Shown here: piece after piece, positions 6,001 through 7,595 of the stretch
Numbering within the stretch: the first letter of the stretch is position 1
Layout of the letters: the number at the start of each line of letters is the position of its first letter
Assembly: GCA_002393195.1 (NCBI GenBank)
Contig: DGIK01000102.1
Location: 1-7,595 of the forward strand
Origin: Bacteroidales bacterium UBA3824
GTDB lineage: Bacteria > Bacteroidota > Bacteroidia > Bacteroidales > UBA3824
Reading direction: 5' to 3'
Length of the DNA: 7,595 bases
Position numbers and translations under genes: made by a program
The notes under the pieces: generated by a model
Database searches by the model: none
Seen by the model: only the letters and a program-made list of their open reading frames with translations
Told to the model about the DNA's origin: nothing

Positions 6001-6837
6001 GCGGTTGTTTTCCTTGCGGTCGAGATTCCAGATGGTTTCATTTACATACACCTCCAAAACCTTGATTAACATGCCACGGAACGGTTCTTTGAGCCATTGG
6101 TCGAGTTCCCACTGCCGGAGAATGTTGAATAGGTGCGGCACTTTTTCCTCCATAAGCGCGTTGTCGTCGAGGAATAGGCATGCCATAATGTTGAAATTTT
6201 TAGTGGGGTGATAGACATAGCCCGACTTGCTGAGTTTCTCAAAAAGACTGTCGATAAAAAGTTCGCTCTGGCCATTTTCCTTGTACCGCTGCGCCTTGAT
6301 GTAATAGCCCATAAGTTCGAGGAGCGAAGTGATGCGTTGCTGATAAAACTCACGGTCAGACATTTTGCACATTTTGAGAAACCGCGAAAGCTCCATAAAG
6401 TCAAAACAATCTTTTCTGATGCTCACCAAGTCGCTTTTTGATTCCATGAGTCCCTGAATCCACCGGTTACATTCGCTTTCGTAAGAATTGCCGCTGTCGA
6501 TCATAAGGAGCATATTGATGAAACTCTTGGTGTTCCACTTGACGTCCATCTCTTTGAGAATCTGTCCGATCAACGTTTCTCCCACGAGGACATCACGCTT
6601 CACGATGTCGTCGGTCTCCACGAGGGCAATGCGAGGATGGCTCGCCATGGGCTTGTAATCAAGGATTTTGCACTGGATGTGCTGTCCTTTGGATAAATTA
6701 TAACGGTTGGTCCCCTGCAAATAACACGGAAATCCCTCCGTATCTAACAATTCACAGTAGTCATTATCGACCCTGTTGATGACAAACGGATAGATTTTCC
6801 CAACTTGAAAATCAACCGTAGATCTTGCTTTCGCCAT
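3001..6837 (-). CDS. Giant OB/S1-like and AlbA_2 (Schlafen-type) multidomain protein, 1278 aa
   Basis: Probably a cytoplasmic nucleic-acid-binding, possibly RNA-acting protein; exact role unknown. Reading in order: an OB/S1-like beta segment at about 11-74 (VGKIYPFVINRVDND ... ILDYK); a long helical region at about 80-345; a linking segment 346-470; two more OB/S1-like segments at about 473-547 (VKIIIVKNITYGLFGCKIV ... GRFVFSMQQ) and 563-628; a second helical region at 670-835; then a Schlafen AlbA_2 domain at about 838-987. Its hallmarks are VEYK at 846-849, ASFLNTNGGTLYLGVND at 876-892 and a late WWVRTASS at 967-974. AlbA_2 proteins (PF04326) include DNA/RNA binders and, in eukaryotic Schlafens, acidic-residue RNases. 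E842, E847 and K849 sit in the equivalent strand, but I cannot confirm an active site. A Pro/Ala/Glu-rich linker (996-1085) leads to a separate beta-rich C-terminal domain (1088-1245; YLILGYADGTIAKARVDELL). There are no membrane helices. It lies 44 bp after the TPM gene with no terminator between, so co-transcription is likely. Confidence 0.88.
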   Translation of the reverse strand: MAKARSTVDFQVGKIYPFVINRVDNDYCELLDTEGFPCYLQGTNRYNLSKGQHIQCKILDYKPMASHPRIALVETDDIVKRDVLVGETLIGQILKEMDVKWNTKSFINMLLMIDSGNSYESECNRWIQGLMESKSDLVSIRKDCFDFMELSRFLKMCKMSDREFYQQRITSLLELMGYYIKAQRYKENGQSELFIDSLFEKLSKSGYVYHPTKNFNIMACLFLDDNALMEEKVPHLFNILRQWELDQWLKEPFRGMLIKVLEVYVNETIWNLDRKENNRELVNNIIQALSIQFLLIGNRQDVEDVDIRLNISRLCALATYVSTRSPKDIINMTMSNLLNSQNVRPYFPLFSLSDTGSDIIPFFIDNAASVADTRIKTTSTFIHGKAKLVVSDEGIALYSGNVGVNSKGVLPKDLGLWANMQVYVDKKTVRNTLGRRTMTVFEGLWRDIEQEIFREKETTVKTVVTKKRKHMVDDIVKIIIVKNITYGLFGCKIVDEIGGEGVIWVDQIVPYSVAMLESDFLSERGDRLVFEAKIIDTQDDGRFVFSMQQIIKDLISEGYYSYEDRIVCSIGSDQVYNGRVPAISREGIGISLGGLNNLNETFRKGDVVVAEYESTGMGTFHINANIIERCEKQDFYLPDAFRHLMRYVALPDEEISVVQEEDIQESDKILDVTYMKEIIRAIDRMSAIDNEYIKSYNYLGFARILCLMIGWEQQAAYYKGRMDLIAMLYEFAVNDYVDEAKLELLDNANADMFNSNALLKERYEQLRIVSFLGKPEHQQELLERYTQSSGMHQTLASLVLGYNIMKAQGMESQANDVHNKIKQTLRLKGFESHLKTYGSGVETLTVEYKQSIVYVPEDMKNPNLPMQTRNILRVIASFLNTNGGTLYLGVNDMGAGVGLESDLMYAEFKGDKDKYQRYISDKIAMTWNNMIATCVKHIDYDADNHDKDVLIVTVDPYPYGVEYEGKWWVRTASSKRGLTREEFEWYNNNNRQLASSKYKPLPTQTVENDAAAPAEEEPTTNDAPTAQPMSMMFKSSVTAPPEVSQPAVELPDALQNRNLVAYERKEDEQPSTLSTSIHAEDLVKTSRIRFNNLEGNDAPYPIAFFKFMLNDNFCKLTSYDYEPELLTLAILDDDSNGYLILGYADGTIAKARVDELLAKNDYVNYKRNSASKLIFASIAREGDAVMSITKESKSAHRIMVRVDSLDKIDECKIADKGMCPYNEEMICEVMAMDIIPADDVNTFANITDLDARSLGNPYAKLPKAMDAKIKAWGFGDFE

Positions 6838-6844
6838 AATAATT

Positions 6845-6884
6845 ATTGATTTATTGATTTGTTGATTTATGATTTTGTTGATTA
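6845..6884. repeat. 8-bp tandem repeat between the TPM and S1/AlbA_2 genes
   Basis: Five 8-bp units on the plus strand: ATTGATTT twice, GTTGATTT, ATGATTTT (shifted) and GTTGATTA. They run from the stop codon of the TPM gene (6882-6884) to 8 bp before the start codon of the S1/AlbA_2 gene (6837), so they fill its translation-initiation region. In the sense strand the unit reads AAATCAAT/AAATCAAC. Confidence 0.8.
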
Positions 6885-7514
6885 TAATTCAATGTCCAAA
6901 TCGTCGGGCAACTCGTTGATGTCTTCGCCGGTGATTGGCAGGTATTTAGCCATAATGGGCGCGATTTTGGCGAGTGCGTCGAGGAGTGCCGCCTTCGGGT
7001 CTTTGGCATCGAGGGCTGCATTTAACATACCTTCAATAGCCGTGATTTCCTCCTTGGGCGTATTGAGCATCACTCCATAATCGGCAAGAAAAACCACACG
7101 GTGCTCCACCAACGAATAATAAACGAGGAACGCCGTGTGGTCTATCGTCTTGTACATCTGAGCCTTTTGGAAGAGGGCGCGGGCGTAGATTTCAACATTT
7201 TTTTCGCGGATTTGCCTTGGCACCACCAGCCTATAAAGCCCAGGGAATACCTTGAACGCCAAACCCACAAGCAACGCCAATACAATCGACGTTACAAACA
7301 TCGTGTATGGGTCGTACTCAATGGGCGACAACATAAAATACGCCATCGACAACGCGAACATAATGCCCGCCGCCGCCAACGAATACACAAAATAATGTCC
7401 CGAGCGGTGCTTAATCATCACCACCGCCTCTGCCGTCGAATTGCTCTCTATATTCTTGACCCCATCATAAAGTTTCGTCTTGAAACTCTGGTCAAAATCG
7501 CTAATTTTAATCAT
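6882..7514 (-). CDS. TPM-domain integral membrane protein, 210 aa
   Basis: Belongs, by my reading, to the TPM domain family (PF04536; named for TLP18.3, Psb32 and MOLO-1), in the bacterial subtype where two membrane helices interrupt the domain. Residues 18-38 (GVKNIESNSTAEAVVMIKHRSG) match the start of that subtype (helix with ExxTSAEIVxVI-like strand). Membrane helices lie at about 43-63 and 68-90. After them, VVPRQIREKNVEIYARALFQ (97-116) and HTAFLVYYSLVEHRVVFLADYGV (126-148) match the family's 'P...R..xVxxRAxxxF' and 'TGxLIxxSLxERxVxxLAD' patterns. The acidic C-terminus (197-210) is probably cytoplasmic. Such proteins often sit beside lemA, which is not visible here; biochemical function is unsettled. 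It is first in a probable two-gene unit with the S1/AlbA_2 gene. ATG at 7514 is the only sensible start. I found no convincing promoter in the 81 bp upstream. Confidence 0.82.
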   Translation of the reverse strand: MIKISDFDQSFKTKLYDGVKNIESNSTAEAVVMIKHRSGHYFVYSLAAAGIMFALSMAYFMLSPIEYDPYTMFVTSIVLALLVGLAFKVFPGLYRLVVPRQIREKNVEIYARALFQKAQMYKTIDHTAFLVYYSLVEHRVVFLADYGVMLNTPKEEITAIEGMLNAALDAKDPKAALLDALAKIAPIMAKYLPITGEDINELPDDLDIEL

Positions 7515-7534
7515 TGATATTTGTTTTTTTATAC

Positions 7535-7564
7535 AACGAAATAAACGAATGATTTTGTTTCGTT
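7535..7564. repeat. Imperfect inverted repeat upstream of the TPM gene
   Basis: AACGAAA (7535-7541) pairs with TTTCGTT (7558-7564). After one mismatch three further A-T pairs follow, leaving a 6-nt centre. It lies 20-50 bp upstream of the TPM start codon. Neither strand has a T tract after it, so it is a poor terminator; a regulator-binding site is possible but unproven. Confidence 0.35.
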
Positions 7565-7573
7565 CTATTCGTC

Positions 7574-7595
7574 GTAGAGACGCGATTAATCGCGT
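7574..7595. repeat. Palindromic dispersed-repeat-like element, cut by the window edge
   Basis: GTAGAGACGCGATTAATCGC followed by GT, in which 7580-7595 (ACGCGATTAATCGCGT) is a perfect 16-bp palindrome. The left flank GTAGAG suggests a complete unit would continue as CTCTAC. From memory, GTAGAGACGCGAT-type palindromes are dispersed in many Bacteroidota and some cyanobacterial genomes. Only one, incomplete copy is visible here. Confidence 0.5.

Noticed and set aside
7101..7517. Plus-strand open frame of 138 codons
   Set aside because: Antisense to the TPM-domain gene. Its product is rich in Arg and His with no recognisable motif.
7535..7564. Terminator of an upstream gene in the TPM spacer
   Set aside because: An inverted repeat is present, but neither strand has a T tract after it.
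1..7595. CRISPR array, tRNA, rRNA or intact insertion sequence
   Set aside because: No regularly spaced repeats of suitable length, no cloverleaf or rRNA-like sequence and no intact transposase were seen. The only mobile-type signal is the degenerate PDDEXK-like fragment, whose family is not necessarily a transposase.

Overview
The window looks like chromosomal DNA of a Bacteroidota bacterium, most likely order Bacteroidales. Three clear promoters have the Bacteroidota form (TTTG, an 18-19 nt spacer, then TAnnTTTG) rather than -35/-10 boxes. Start codons lack strong Shine-Dalgarno sequences. The TPM-domain, AlbA_2 and PDDEXK_9 families seen here are common in that group. Every protein gene I accept lies on the minus strand. 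The only plus-strand transcription units are two short putative RNAs.

Right part (about 2939-7595): a TPM-domain membrane protein (7514-6882) is followed after 44 bp by a 1278-residue protein (6837-3001). The large protein combines an OB/S1-like N-terminus, a long helical region, two more OB/S1-like segments, a Schlafen-type AlbA_2 domain and a separate C-terminal beta-rich domain. The pair ends in a perfect 16-bp hairpin terminator (2939-2980). The 44 bp between them consist almost entirely of an 8-bp tandem repeat. A palindrome resembling a dispersed repeat lies at the right edge.

Middle part (1368-2895): a two-gene operon encodes a double zinc-ribbon membrane protein (2895-1903) and, 7 bp later, a small three-helix membrane protein (1895-1410). 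It ends in a U-rich hairpin terminator.

Left part (1-1372): this is the least conventional region. A 53-bp promoter-bearing sequence occurs twice (30-82 and 681-733, 50/53 identical). Each copy is followed by an unrelated sequence of about 70-105 nt ending in an intrinsic terminator, so each looks like a small-RNA gene. Beyond each RNA, in convergent orientation, lies a gene for a protein of repeated ~12-13-residue beta-strand units. The first (219-602) is intact, exported and cysteine-rich. The second (1028-1276) is an N-terminally truncated relic. A shared 12-mer (199-210 and 1001-1012) flanks the 3' end of both protein genes. In the second unit only, a degenerate C-terminal piece of a PD-(D/E)XK (DUF1703/PDDEXK_9) protein fills the space between terminator and 12-mer. 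I read this as an ancient tandem duplication of an RNA + repeat-protein cassette, one copy having been invaded and decayed.

How the genes work together is inference only. The TPM and S1/AlbA_2 proteins are probably co-expressed, pairing a membrane protein with a large probable RNA-binding protein. The zinc-ribbon pair is a separate transcription unit with no assigned function.
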